Positions 1 to 6,677 of a stretch of DNA of 13,021 nt are shown here, piece after piece. How positions within the stretch are numbered: position 1 is the first letter of the stretch; every line of letters begins with the position of its first letter. The position numbers were made by a program, and so were the translations under genes. The notes under the pieces are model-generated. The model was given only the letters and a program-made list of their open reading frames with translations, was not told the origin of the DNA and made no database searches. Origin of the DNA: Rikenellaceae bacterium. Its GTDB lineage: Bacteria; Bacteroidota; Bacteroidia; Bacteroidales; UBA932. The stretch spans positions 1-13,021 of the forward strand of contig CAAGIG010000042.1 in the NCBI GenBank assembly GCA_900769885.1, given 5' to 3'.

Positions 1-21
1 AGACGTGTGCTCTTCCGATCT
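1..21. other. Illumina TruSeq read-2 adapter remnant at contig edge
   Basis: The first 21 bases match, without mismatch, the last 21 bases of the standard Illumina TruSeq read-2 adapter, whose 3' end is GCTCTTCCGATCT. Genomic sequence starts at base 22. The call rests on recognising this widely known oligonucleotide. It sits exactly at the edge of the window and interrupts a conserved gene, as expected for an untrimmed read end kept in an assembly. These bases should be masked. They supply a false GTG start codon at 7-9. Confidence 0.97.
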
Positions 22-936
22 AAGACTCTTGAGAAAAATATCACCCTATCGGTAGCATTAAAACTCGGAAAACTCATAGAAGATAATTATCCTGATGTCA
101 AGGTAATCTACACCCGCAAAACCGACAAATTCGTAGAACTGCACGACCGGGCAGCCATCGCCAATAAAAACAATGCAGACCTGTTCATTTCAATTCACGT
201 CAATGCTGCTACCAACAGATCTGCCCAAGGACACGAAACATTTGTAATGGGTACTGCCAAGAGTCAGTCAAATCTCGAAGTATGCCAATTGGAAAACAGT
301 GTCATTGTCCTTGAGAATGATTACACATCAAAATACGAAGGATTTGATCCAAGCAACCCAGAATCATATATCATATTCTCTCTCCTACAAAACTCCCATT
401 TGGAGCAATCACTTGATTTTGCGACACTTGTACAACAAAAAGCAGGTACAAGTCCCATTAAGAGAGACCGCGGTGTAAAACAAGGAAACCTCCTTGTCCT
501 ATGGAAATGTACAATGCCGGCTGTTCTGATTGAACTCGGATTCATCTCAAATTCGGGCGACCTCAAGTCATTAAAAGGGACAGCCAACCAACAGGCTATG
601 GCAAAATACATTTTCAATGCCTTCAAAGAGTATAAAAAGGGCTACGATACTGATATTTATATTCCTGAGGAGAAACAGGTTACATCCAGCAGTGAGGCAA
701 CGGCCACAGCAACAGCCACGAAGGAGAGTTTCGGCATACAGATTATGGCCGTCAGCAAAATCCTGAAAGAGAAATCAAAAGAATTAAAGGGATATACCCC
801 ACAATACTTTAAATCGGGCAAATACTATAAATATTATATAGGTGAGTATTCATCAAGGGAAGAGGCCCAGAAGGCTCTCCCTAAAATCAAGAAATCATTT
901 CCACAAGCTTTTATAATTAAATTGGAACAAAAATGA
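22..936 (+). CDS. N-acetylmuramoyl-L-alanine amidase (Amidase_3) with C-terminal SPOR-like domain, 5'-truncated
   Basis: This enzyme family is a periplasmic zinc amidase that cleaves the bond between N-acetylmuramic acid and L-alanine in peptidoglycan, acting in cell separation and wall turnover. The gene is cut by the contig edge. The signal peptide, the first strand and the first zinc His (in the usual GHGG motif) are missing. Counting from the artefactual GTG at base 7, the retained residues are the zinc Glu in TLEKN (E9), the zinc His in SIHVNA (H64) and the catalytic Glu in VLIELGFISN (E176). A helical insertion typical of Bacteroidota amidases (about 84-140, containing EGFDPSNPESY) lies between the two halves. 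An Ala-Thr repeat linker (231-238) joins the catalytic domain to a C-terminal segment (about 241-307) that looks like a SPOR-type glycan-binding domain. The stop overlaps the next gene's start as ATGA. Family assignment is secure; the SPOR call is moderate. Confidence 0.93.
   Translation, partial: KTLEKNITLSVALKLGKLIEDNYPDVKVIYTRKTDKFVELHDRAAIANKNNADLFISIHVNAATNRSAQGHETFVMGTAKSQSNLEVCQLENSVIVLENDYTSKYEGFDPSNPESYIIFSLLQNSHLEQSLDFATLVQQKAGTSPIKRDRGVKQGNLLVLWKCTMPAVLIELGFISNSGDLKSLKGTANQQAMAKYIFNAFKEYKKGYDTDIYIPEEKQVTSSSEATATATATKESFGIQIMAVSKILKEKSKELKGYTPQYFKSGKYYKYYIGEYSSREEAQKALPKIKKSFPQAFIIKLEQK
697..720 (+). repeat. Four-copy degenerate 6-bp repeat encoding an Ala-Thr linker
   Basis: Four consecutive GCN-ACN codon pairs encode (Ala-Thr)4 between the catalytic domain and the SPOR-like domain of the amidase. 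The units differ only at third codon positions. It reads as a flexible interdomain linker, and the number of units may vary between strains. Confidence 0.7.
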
Positions 937-1838
937 GAAAAGAAGTAAAATTGGGCATAATTGCCTGCATTATCATAGCTGCAACATTCCTTGCTGTAGA
1001 TTTCCTTAAAGGTAAAGACCTGTTTACCAATGATATCAAATTACACACTTCATATTCGAGCGTGGAAGGACTCTCCGTTTCAACTCCTGTCACCATCCAG
1101 GGATACAAAGTAGGGAACATTACCGAAATGAGTTATGATCCACAACAGAGGATTTACAATATTTCATTTACAGTCCTGAGTGAATTTGATATCCCCAACG
1201 ACTCCTATCTGGAAGTGTACAGTTCTGATATCCTTGGTTCAAAAGCACTTAGAATAATCCTCGGCAATTCGGCAGAATATTTCACATCAGGAGAATCAAT
1301 CAAAGGGGAAACAGCCGCAGACCTTATCGGCAAATTGACCTCCGAACTCTCATCTACAAAATCACAGGTAGATACACTTTTGACAAATCTTAACAAGACT
1401 GTAAATTCGGTAAATGTCATCCTCAACAAGGAGAACACCGAAAACATAGCATCTGTAATGGAGGATTTGCAAAGAACAATGTCTGATATCGCAAAAATTT
1501 CGGCTACAATAAAAAATAAAACACCGGAAATCGAATCTCTTATCACCAACTTCGAATCGGTTTCAAATACCATTGCAGCATCATCTGAAAGCATCAGCAA
1601 AACTCTCGAAAATGCAGAGCAAATCACGAGTGCCATTACCGAGGCTCAAATCAGTGAGTCGATCAACTCCCTGAAAAATTTGCTCGATGGTTTACAAAAT
1701 GAAAGCGGGACTATCGGAAAGCTTCTGACATCCGATTCTCTATATAATTCAATAACCTCTCTATCAAGCCATTTGGATAGTTTGGTTACCAAAATTGAGA
1801 AAGACCCTAAAAAATACATAAAAATTTCGATATTTTAA
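933..1838 (+). CDS. MCE/MlaD family lipid-transport substrate-binding protein
   Basis: MCE proteins are anchored in the inner membrane and carry phospholipids or other lipids between the membranes, usually with an MlaE permease and MlaF ATPase. At 301 aa this one has a single N-terminal membrane segment (about residues 7-24), one MCE domain (about 36-113, with the EGLSVSTPVTIQGYKVG signature at 45-61) and a long C-terminal region (about 130-285) rich in Ser, Thr, Asn, Ile and Leu heptads that looks like an extended coiled coil. The C-terminus ends in the PKKYIKISIF type seen in Bacteroidota members. Translation is probably coupled to the upstream amidase through the ATGA overlap. No permease or ATPase gene is adjacent, so the transporter partners must be encoded elsewhere. 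The ligand cannot be told from the sequence. Confidence 0.93.
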   Translation: MRKEVKLGIIACIIIAATFLAVDFLKGKDLFTNDIKLHTSYSSVEGLSVSTPVTIQGYKVGNITEMSYDPQQRIYNISFTVLSEFDIPNDSYLEVYSSDILGSKALRIILGNSAEYFTSGESIKGETAADLIGKLTSELSSTKSQVDTLLTNLNKTVNSVNVILNKENTENIASVMEDLQRTMSDIAKISATIKNKTPEIESLITNFESVSNTIAASSESISKTLENAEQITSAITEAQISESINSLKNLLDGLQNESGTIGKLLTSDSLYNSITSLSSHLDSLVTKIEKDPKKYIKISIF

Positions 1839-2018
1839 AGAGGGCATTTTCTCAAAATTCCGAAAAAAAATTTTTTCAAAGGCAAACATATTGTCTTTCA
1901 GGGGATTTATTTTCCGAGCATTTTTTTTATTTTTTTGTTTGGTATTTTTTTCACACTTTTGCCATCCGAAATATACCGGACTATTTAGTTTTAACTTGTA
2001 TTAACCTTAATCAGAATA
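1839..2018. promoter_or_regulatory. 180-bp homopolymer-rich spacer upstream of dnaA
   Basis: This is the longest non-coding stretch in the window. It contains a self-complementary A8T6 tract flanked by G and C (1862-1877) and several T-runs of 6-8 on the plus strand (about 1921-1951). I see no GC-rich hairpin that would make a classical intrinsic terminator for the MCE gene, and no exact DnaA box (TTATCCACA or its complement). The region probably carries the dnaA promoter and perhaps a Rho-dependent or A/T-only stop for the upstream pair, but that is inference. Confidence 0.5.
1958..1993 (+). promoter_or_regulatory. Candidate weak Bacteroidota-type promoter for dnaA
   Basis: A TTTG at 1958-1961 is followed by TAGTTTTA at 1986-1993, which resembles the Bacteroidota -33 TTTG and -7 TAnnTTTG elements except for the last base. 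The spacing of 24 nt is longer than the usual 19-21. If used, transcription would begin about 20 nt upstream of the dnaA ATG. In such an AT-rich stretch this could be chance. Confidence 0.22.
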
Positions 2019-3425
2019 ATGAGTCACAGCGAAGCTTGGAGCAGTTGTCTGCAGATTATCAGGGACTTAATCCCTCCCAGCAGTTACAGGACTTGGTTCG
2101 AACCGATTGTCCCTGTAAAGTTGGAGGATAGTACCCTTACCATATCTGTACCTTCTGACTTCTTCCCCGAGTATATCGATGCTAACTTCGTGGATGTGCT
2201 TCGTTCTTCGATGAAAAGGACTCTTGGTGAAAAAGCGAAATTGGTATATCAGGTACAGATAGTTAAAAGCGAAACTATCAAATACCCTGGAAGAAGCAAA
2301 TCGGATGTAAACAACCCCGATATTTCACTTCCTGCAGACAAAGTCAAAAACCTTATAGACCCCAATATTATCCCGGGGCTTAAAAGGATTAATGTCAATC
2401 CTAACCTTAACATCAACTACTCTTTCGAAAACCTTATCGAAGGGGACTGCAACCGCTTGGGAAGAGCTGCAGGGGTAGAGATTGCCAAAAAACCCGGTAA
2501 CAACGCATTCAATCCTCTATTCCTTTATGGCGGTCCCGGTTTGGGTAAAACTCACCTGGCACAAGCTATCGGAATAGATATTAAAGAGAAATATCCGGAG
2601 AAAGTGGTTTTGTATGTAACTGCTAACCGCTTCCAGACACACTATCAGGACTCAGTAATGAAAAATGCAATGACAGATTTTCTTCATTACTACCAGTCGA
2701 TGGATGTCCTTATTATTGATGATGTTCACGAATTTGCTGAGAAGCCCGGCACACAAAATGCCTTCTTCCAGATTTTCAACTATTTGCATCAGCTTGGAAA
2801 ACAACTTATTTTGACCTGTGACCGCGCTCCGGTGGAGTTGCAGGGACTTGAACAAAGACTTTTGTCAAGATTCAAATGGGGTTTGACAACAGAGTTGTTG
2901 CCCCCCGATTTTCCTACTCGCGTGGCTATTCTTAAAGCCAAAAGCTTCAGAGAAGGTATCAATCTCGGAGATGATGTCATAAATTATATTGCATCCAAAG
3001 TTACCAGCAATGTCAGAGAACTTGAAGGAACTTTGATTTCACTGATGGCAAATGCTACTTTGACCCAAAAGCAGGTAACATTGTCATTGGCTCAGGAACT
3101 TATCGAGAAAATCGTATCTAACCACAAGAAAGATATTACAGTGGATACAATCCTCGATACAGTGTGTGATTATTTTGGATTCACAAAAGATACCCTTTTG
3201 TCGAAGACCAGAAAGAGAGAAATTGTACAGGCAAGACAAATTGCAATGTACCTCAGCAGAAACCTTACCGGCTCTTCACTTGATTTCATTGGAAGCCAGA
3301 TGGGTGGCAAAAATCACGCAACCGTTCTGTATGCCTGCAATACCGTATGCGATTTGATGGCTACAGACAAATCGTTCAAGCAATATATTTGTGACTTAGA
3401 GAAGAAACTCAAGCATAACATATAA
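2019..3425 (+). CDS. dnaA: Chromosomal replication initiator protein DnaA
   Basis: DnaA binds DnaA boxes at oriC, assembles with ATP and melts the origin. This 468-aa protein is full length. Domain I is at about 5-83 (AWSSCLQIIRDLIPPSSYRT start). A linker of about 45 residues follows, then the AAA+ core at about 131-345 with Walker A GGPGLGKTH (171-179), Walker B LIIDDVHEFA (231-240), the SRF arginine finger (R284) and sensor II NVRELEG (331-337). The C-terminal helix-turn-helix DNA-binding domain (about 372-468) carries the signature GGKNHATVLYAC (429-440). The ATG at 2019 gives the expected domain I start and has no clear Shine-Dalgarno sequence. The next gene begins 11 bp after the stop. 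dnaN, recF and gyrB, common dnaA neighbours elsewhere, are absent here. The product is certain. Confidence 0.98.
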   Translation: MSHSEAWSSCLQIIRDLIPPSSYRTWFEPIVPVKLEDSTLTISVPSDFFPEYIDANFVDVLRSSMKRTLGEKAKLVYQVQIVKSETIKYPGRSKSDVNNPDISLPADKVKNLIDPNIIPGLKRINVNPNLNINYSFENLIEGDCNRLGRAAGVEIAKKPGNNAFNPLFLYGGPGLGKTHLAQAIGIDIKEKYPEKVVLYVTANRFQTHYQDSVMKNAMTDFLHYYQSMDVLIIDDVHEFAEKPGTQNAFFQIFNYLHQLGKQLILTCDRAPVELQGLEQRLLSRFKWGLTTELLPPDFPTRVAILKAKSFREGINLGDDVINYIASKVTSNVRELEGTLISLMANATLTQKQVTLSLAQELIEKIVSNHKKDITVDTILDTVCDYFGFTKDTLLSKTRKREIVQARQIAMYLSRNLTGSSLDFIGSQMGGKNHATVLYACNTVCDLMATDKSFKQYICDLEKKLKHNI

Positions 3426-3436
3426 TCTTACATATT

Positions 3437-4873
3437 ATGACTTCTGAACAAGTATTATCCTATTTTCGTGAGATTTTGACAATTCCACGAGAATCAGGTC
3501 ACGAAGAGCATATCATAGCTTATTTGCAAAATTTTGCAAAGGAAAAAAATCTTGAATGTAAAACCGATGAAGCAGGTAATGTTCTGATTACCAAGGAGGC
3601 AACTCCAGGTAGAGAGAATGCTCCCACTATTATTCTCCAAAGCCACTCTGATATGGTTTGTGAGAAAAACAATGGTGTGGAACACGATTTTGCAAAAGAC
3701 CCTATCAAAGCAGTCGTTGAAGATGGCTGGCTGATTGCCAAAGATACCACTCTGGGTGCTGACTGCGGTATCGGTATAGCTGCACAACTTGCTGTTTTGG
3801 ATGACAAAGAGTTGGAACACGGTAAAATCGAAGCACTTTTCACCACTTCTGAAGAGACTGGTCTCGATGGTGCATTTGCACTTAAAGATGATTTCCTTAC
3901 AGGTTCTATCCTAATCAACCTTGACTCAGAAGATGAAGGAGAATTGTTTATCGGTTGTGCAGGCGGTATTGACACCACTGCCAAAATAAAATATACAACC
4001 ACATCTGTTCCTGCAGATTACACCTTCTTAAAAGTTGGTTTCGCAGGTGGTATGGGTGGTCATAGCGGCGACGATATCAATAAAGGACGCTCAAATGCAG
4101 TTCAATCTCTTGCCCGCTCTCTTTTCAGAATTTTCAAAGACCAGAAAAGCTATTTGTGTGAGATCGACGGTGGAAACAAGAGAAATGCTATCGCAAGAGA
4201 GGCTTACGCCGTTATTGCTGTTGACAAATCTGAAGTTGAAAGAATCAAAGAGATTCACACAACTGTTTTCAATGAACTTAAAGATGAGTTCGCTGTTACA
4301 GATCCCGCTATTTCTGTAATTTTCGAAGAGCATCCAAGAGTTGAAGAGGCTATTGATACCGATACAACCTTGAACCTTATAGCTGTTTTGAACAGTGTTC
4401 CTCACGGGGTTCTTGCAATGAGTGCCGATGTGGAAGGTCTTGTGGAAACATCTACAAACCTCGCTTCTGTTAAAATGAAAGAGGATAACATCATCCGTAT
4501 CGGAACCAGCCAAAGAAGTTCTACCAACAGTGCAAGACATTGGGCAGCAGAGAGAGTTGAAGCTGCATTCCTCCTTGCAGGTGCTGTGGTTACTCACGAA
4601 TCTGAGTATCCGGGATGGAAACCAAGTTTGAAATCGCACATTCTTGAAGTTTGTAAAGATTCTTACAAATCTCTATTCGGAGTAGACCCTATCGTGAGAG
4701 CTATTCACGCAGGTCTGGAATGTGGTCTTTTCCTTGACAAATATCCAAATCTGGATATGATTTCATTCGGACCTACCATCCGCAGTGTTCACGCACCAGG
4801 GGAAAAATTGGAACTTGCAAGTTTGGACAAGTTTGTATTGCTCCTTAACGATGTAATCATTAGATGTAAATAG
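3437..4873 (+). CDS. pepD: Aminoacyl-histidine dipeptidase (beta-Ala-His dipeptidase, PepD-like, M20C)
   Basis: This is a cytosolic di-zinc exopeptidase that hydrolyses Xaa-His and related dipeptides. The 478-aa length matches the PepD family. Visible metal and catalytic residues are H70 and D72 in QSHSDMV, bridging D109 in TLGADCG, E139-E140 in TTSEETG, D163 in LDSED and H452 in SVHAPGE. The lid or dimerisation domain is marked by GGMGGHSGDDI (204-214), where H209 would reach the active site of the partner subunit. The gene lies 11 bp after dnaA and 2 bp before rpe, so the three are probably co-transcribed. No functional link between PepD and DnaA is evident. The subfamily is confident; substrate preference is inferred from the family. 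Confidence 0.94.
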   Translation: MTSEQVLSYFREILTIPRESGHEEHIIAYLQNFAKEKNLECKTDEAGNVLITKEATPGRENAPTIILQSHSDMVCEKNNGVEHDFAKDPIKAVVEDGWLIAKDTTLGADCGIGIAAQLAVLDDKELEHGKIEALFTTSEETGLDGAFALKDDFLTGSILINLDSEDEGELFIGCAGGIDTTAKIKYTTTSVPADYTFLKVGFAGGMGGHSGDDINKGRSNAVQSLARSLFRIFKDQKSYLCEIDGGNKRNAIAREAYAVIAVDKSEVERIKEIHTTVFNELKDEFAVTDPAISVIFEEHPRVEEAIDTDTTLNLIAVLNSVPHGVLAMSADVEGLVETSTNLASVKMKEDNIIRIGTSQRSSTNSARHWAAERVEAAFLLAGAVVTHESEYPGWKPSLKSHILEVCKDSYKSLFGVDPIVRAIHAGLECGLFLDKYPNLDMISFGPTIRSVHAPGEKLELASLDKFVLLLNDVIIRCK

Positions 4874-4875
4874 TT

Positions 4876-5520
4876 ATGATACTTTCACCTTCTATCCTTG
4901 CCGGAGACTTTACAAAGCTCGGAGATACCATCAGAATGGTAAATGAATCTCAGGCAGACTGGATTCACCTCGATGTTATGGATGGAGTTTTTGTTCCAAA
5001 CATTTCATTTGGTTTTCCTGTGATTAAAAACATTGCATCGATTGCAAAGAAACCTCTTGATGCCCACTTGATGATTGTCGATCCCGACAGATATATCGGA
5101 AAACTTCACGATATGGGTGTTGAGTATGTGAGTGTTCACTACGAAGCTTGCAACCATTTGCACAGAAGCCTTCAGAATATCCAGTCAATGGGTATGAAAG
5201 CGGGGGTTGCAATCAATCCTCACACACCTGTTTCAAATTTGGAATACATTTTGGAATATGCTGATTTCGTGTTGATTATGTCTGTAAATCCAGGATTCGG
5301 TGGCCAATCTTTCATTGAAAATTCTCTAAGAAAAATTTCAGAATTGAAAGAGATGATAACCCGCAAAGGATTGAATACCCTCATCGAGGTGGATGGTGGC
5401 GTAAGTTTAAAAAATGCCGCTGCTCTGAAAGAGGCGGGTGCCGATATCATAGTTGTGGGAAGTGCCATCACTTCAAGTCCTGACCCTATCAAGACTATCA
5501 CAGAACTTAAAGCTATATAA
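4876..5520 (+). CDS. rpe: Ribulose-phosphate 3-epimerase
   Basis: Rpe interconverts D-ribulose 5-phosphate and D-xylulose 5-phosphate in the pentose phosphate pathway. It is a complete TIM barrel of 214 aa. The N-terminus MILSPSILAGDF is typical. Metal and catalytic residues are H31 and D33 (HLDVMDG), H64 (DAHLMI) and D173 (EVDGGV), and the phosphate-binding loops are MSVNPGFGGQ (135-144) and VVGSAI (193-198). The start lies 2 bp after the pepD stop. The stop codon overlaps the 3' end of convergent birA by 8 bp, and a strong plus-strand terminator follows 32 bp later. Rpe is therefore the probable last gene of the dnaA-pepD-rpe unit. Confidence 0.97.
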   Translation: MILSPSILAGDFTKLGDTIRMVNESQADWIHLDVMDGVFVPNISFGFPVIKNIASIAKKPLDAHLMIVDPDRYIGKLHDMGVEYVSVHYEACNHLHRSLQNIQSMGMKAGVAINPHTPVSNLEYILEYADFVLIMSVNPGFGGQSFIENSLRKISELKEMITRKGLNTLIEVDGGVSLKNAAALKEAGADIIVVGSAITSSPDPIKTITELKAI

Positions 5521-6277
5521 TGTAAGCAATTTCCTTAAAGAAATATTTTCTAAGCTGCCCGTTGTCCAACTGAAGGATCAAGCGGGCAGTTTTTTCTTCG
5601 ATACCCACTATTTTTCCGACTATTTCTCCCGGAGTACCATCTGTATAATAATCTGTCTGGATATAACGGTGCTCCTCCCCCATTCTATACAACAATTGAC
5701 AGTAACGGGCATTGGCTTTTAGTTGCTCCTGGTCTGCGGAGATAATTTGTGTATATTGCTGGGAGAATATCTCTGCAAAAATTTCCAGCTCCTTTTTGAC
5801 ATCATATTTCTCTTCAGAGGAAGTTTCCAGGATGAGAGAGGTGGGATTGGGAATATCCTTTGAAAAGAGCTTTTGATTTATATTGAGTCCAATCCCTATT
5901 ATTGATTCTGACAATTTGTCACCACTGAGAAAATTTTCAATCAACATTCCACAAATTTTTTTGTCCCCCACATAAATGTCGTTTGGCCATTTGATTTTAG
6001 CCTCCACCCCTTTTGTCCTCAGATACTCCACAACTGCCAAAGAGGCTATCTGAGATATGACAAATTGGTTGTTTGCCCTGAGCTGAGTGGGTTTTACAAG
6101 GATTGAAAAGGTAAGATTTTCTTTATCAGCACTCTCCCATTTGTTTCCCCTCTGCCCTTTCCCTTCACTCTGATACTCAGCGCTCCAAACTGTTAGATGT
6201 TCTGCCTCCTTGCGACACCTTGCTGCAAGAGCATTTGTAGAATCTGTCATATTTAACCAAATACACTTCATTGGCAT
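5513..6277 (-). CDS. birA: Biotin--[acetyl-CoA-carboxylase] ligase, monofunctional BirA
   Basis: BirA activates biotin with ATP and attaches it to the carrier lysine of biotin-dependent carboxylases. The 254-aa product has only the ligase and C-terminal domains. There is no N-terminal winged-helix DNA-binding domain, so it should be a non-regulatory (group I) ligase. Motifs are the substrate-binding DSTN (12-15), the biotin/AMP loop GKGQRGNKW (39-47), KWPNDIYVGDKKICGMLIE (96-114, with the adenylation lysine in the KK pair) and GIGLNIN (128-134). Two in-frame starts are possible, at 6277 (MPMK) and 6271 (MK); I kept the longer one. It is divergent from rsfS across a 52-bp gap, and its last 8 bp overlap the end of rpe. 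About 45 bp of its 3' coding sequence also forms a terminator on the opposite strand. Confidence 0.95.
   Translation of the reverse strand: MPMKCIWLNMTDSTNALAARCRKEAEHLTVWSAEYQSEGKGQRGNKWESADKENLTFSILVKPTQLRANNQFVISQIASLAVVEYLRTKGVEAKIKWPNDIYVGDKKICGMLIENFLSGDKLSESIIGIGLNINQKLFSKDIPNPTSLILETSSEEKYDVKKELEIFAEIFSQQYTQIISADQEQLKANARYCQLLYRMGEEHRYIQTDYYTDGTPGEIVGKIVGIEEKTARLILQLDNGQLRKYFFKEIAYII
5552..5596 (+). terminator. Intrinsic terminator for the dnaA-pepD-rpe unit, inside antisense birA
   Basis: A perfect 7-bp GC-rich stem, CTGCCCG (5555-5561) with CGGGCAG (5583-5589), extends at the base by a G-U and two A-T pairs. It is followed at once by six T residues (5590-5595). The loop of about 20 nt can pair further. 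The structure starts 32 bp after the rpe stop on the same strand and so fits a Rho-independent terminator. On the opposite strand these bases encode BirA residues of about 230-241 (TARLILQLDNGQ), and the T-run reads as Glu and Lys codons. Confidence 0.85.
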
Positions 6278-6329
6278 AATTTTTATAAGTATCTTTACCG
6301 AATTATTTATTTGACAAAATTAGAAAATT
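6278..6329. promoter_or_regulatory. Divergent birA/rsfS intergenic promoter region
   Basis: This 52-bp AT-rich gap must hold the 5' ends of both the birA and the rsfS-operon transcripts. On the plus strand TATCTTTA (6290-6297) approaches the Bacteroidota -7 consensus TAnnTTTG, about 33 nt before the rsfS ATG, but no TTTG lies at the expected -33 distance. The minus-strand box is listed separately. There is no hairpin or operator-like palindrome that I can support. Confidence 0.45.
6315..6322 (-). promoter_or_regulatory. birA: Exact TAnnTTTG -7 box for birA
   Basis: Read on the minus strand, 6322 to 6315 is TAATTTTG, an exact match to the Bacteroidota -7 consensus. It is placed to give a leader of about 30 nt before the birA start at 6277. 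The -33 position falls inside the rsfS coding sequence and shows only a poor match to TTTG. The box lies 8-15 bp upstream of the rsfS ATG, so polymerase binding here could interfere with rsfS expression; that is inference. Confidence 0.4.
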
Positions 6330-6677
6330 ATGACAGAAATAGACATCATTGTCGATGCCATTCAGGAAAAGAAAGGTAAAAATGTATGTTCATTGGATTT
6401 AAGACCAATCGGAACAGCTATCACAGATCATTTTGTAATTTGCAACGCAGACTCTACCACTCAGGTTGGAGCAATTGCTGACAACATCGAGGAGAGAATG
6501 ATTGAAAAATGCAATCGCAAAGTATACAGAATGCAAGGTAAAGAAAATGGTTTCTGGGTAATCCTCGACTACCTCAACATCGTAGTTCACATTTTCCAGA
6601 CCGAATATCGCAACTTCTACCGTCTTGAGGAGTTGTGGGCAGATGCAAAAATTGAAGAATATAAAGATGAAGAATAA
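6330..6677 (+). CDS. rsfS: Ribosomal silencing factor RsfS (RsfA/YbeB family)
   Basis: RsfS binds ribosomal protein uL14 on the large subunit and blocks subunit joining, lowering translation when nutrients run short. The 115-aa product is full length for the family. Conserved segments are DHFVICNADSTTQVGAIADN (33-52), the central EN-GFWVILDYLNIVVHIF (73-90) and the C-terminal R-FYRLEELWADA (94-106). It is the first gene of the plus-strand operon. The ATG at 6330 gives the normal N-terminus. Its 3' end overlaps the likely ftsH start. The rsfS-ftsH-cdsA order is common in Bacteroidales, to my knowledge, and places ribosome dormancy beside membrane quality control. Confidence 0.96.
   Translation: MTEIDIIVDAIQEKKGKNVCSLDLRPIGTAITDHFVICNADSTTQVGAIADNIEERMIEKCNRKVYRMQGKENGFWVILDYLNIVVHIFQTEYRNFYRLEELWADAKIEEYKDEE

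Noticed and set aside
1946..1954. TTTTTCACA as a degenerate DnaA box upstream of dnaA
   Set aside because: It has two mismatches to TTATCCACA and lies within a T-run where such matches are expected by chance.
5529..5544. ATTTC/GAAAT inverted repeat as a birA terminator
   Set aside because: It has only five mostly A-T pairs and no T-run on the minus strand, so it is too weak to call.
6625..6666. TTG at 6625 as the ftsH start
   Set aside because: It would overlap rsfS by 53 bp, and the added residues do not resemble FtsH N-termini. ATG starts at 6667 and 6682 are better.
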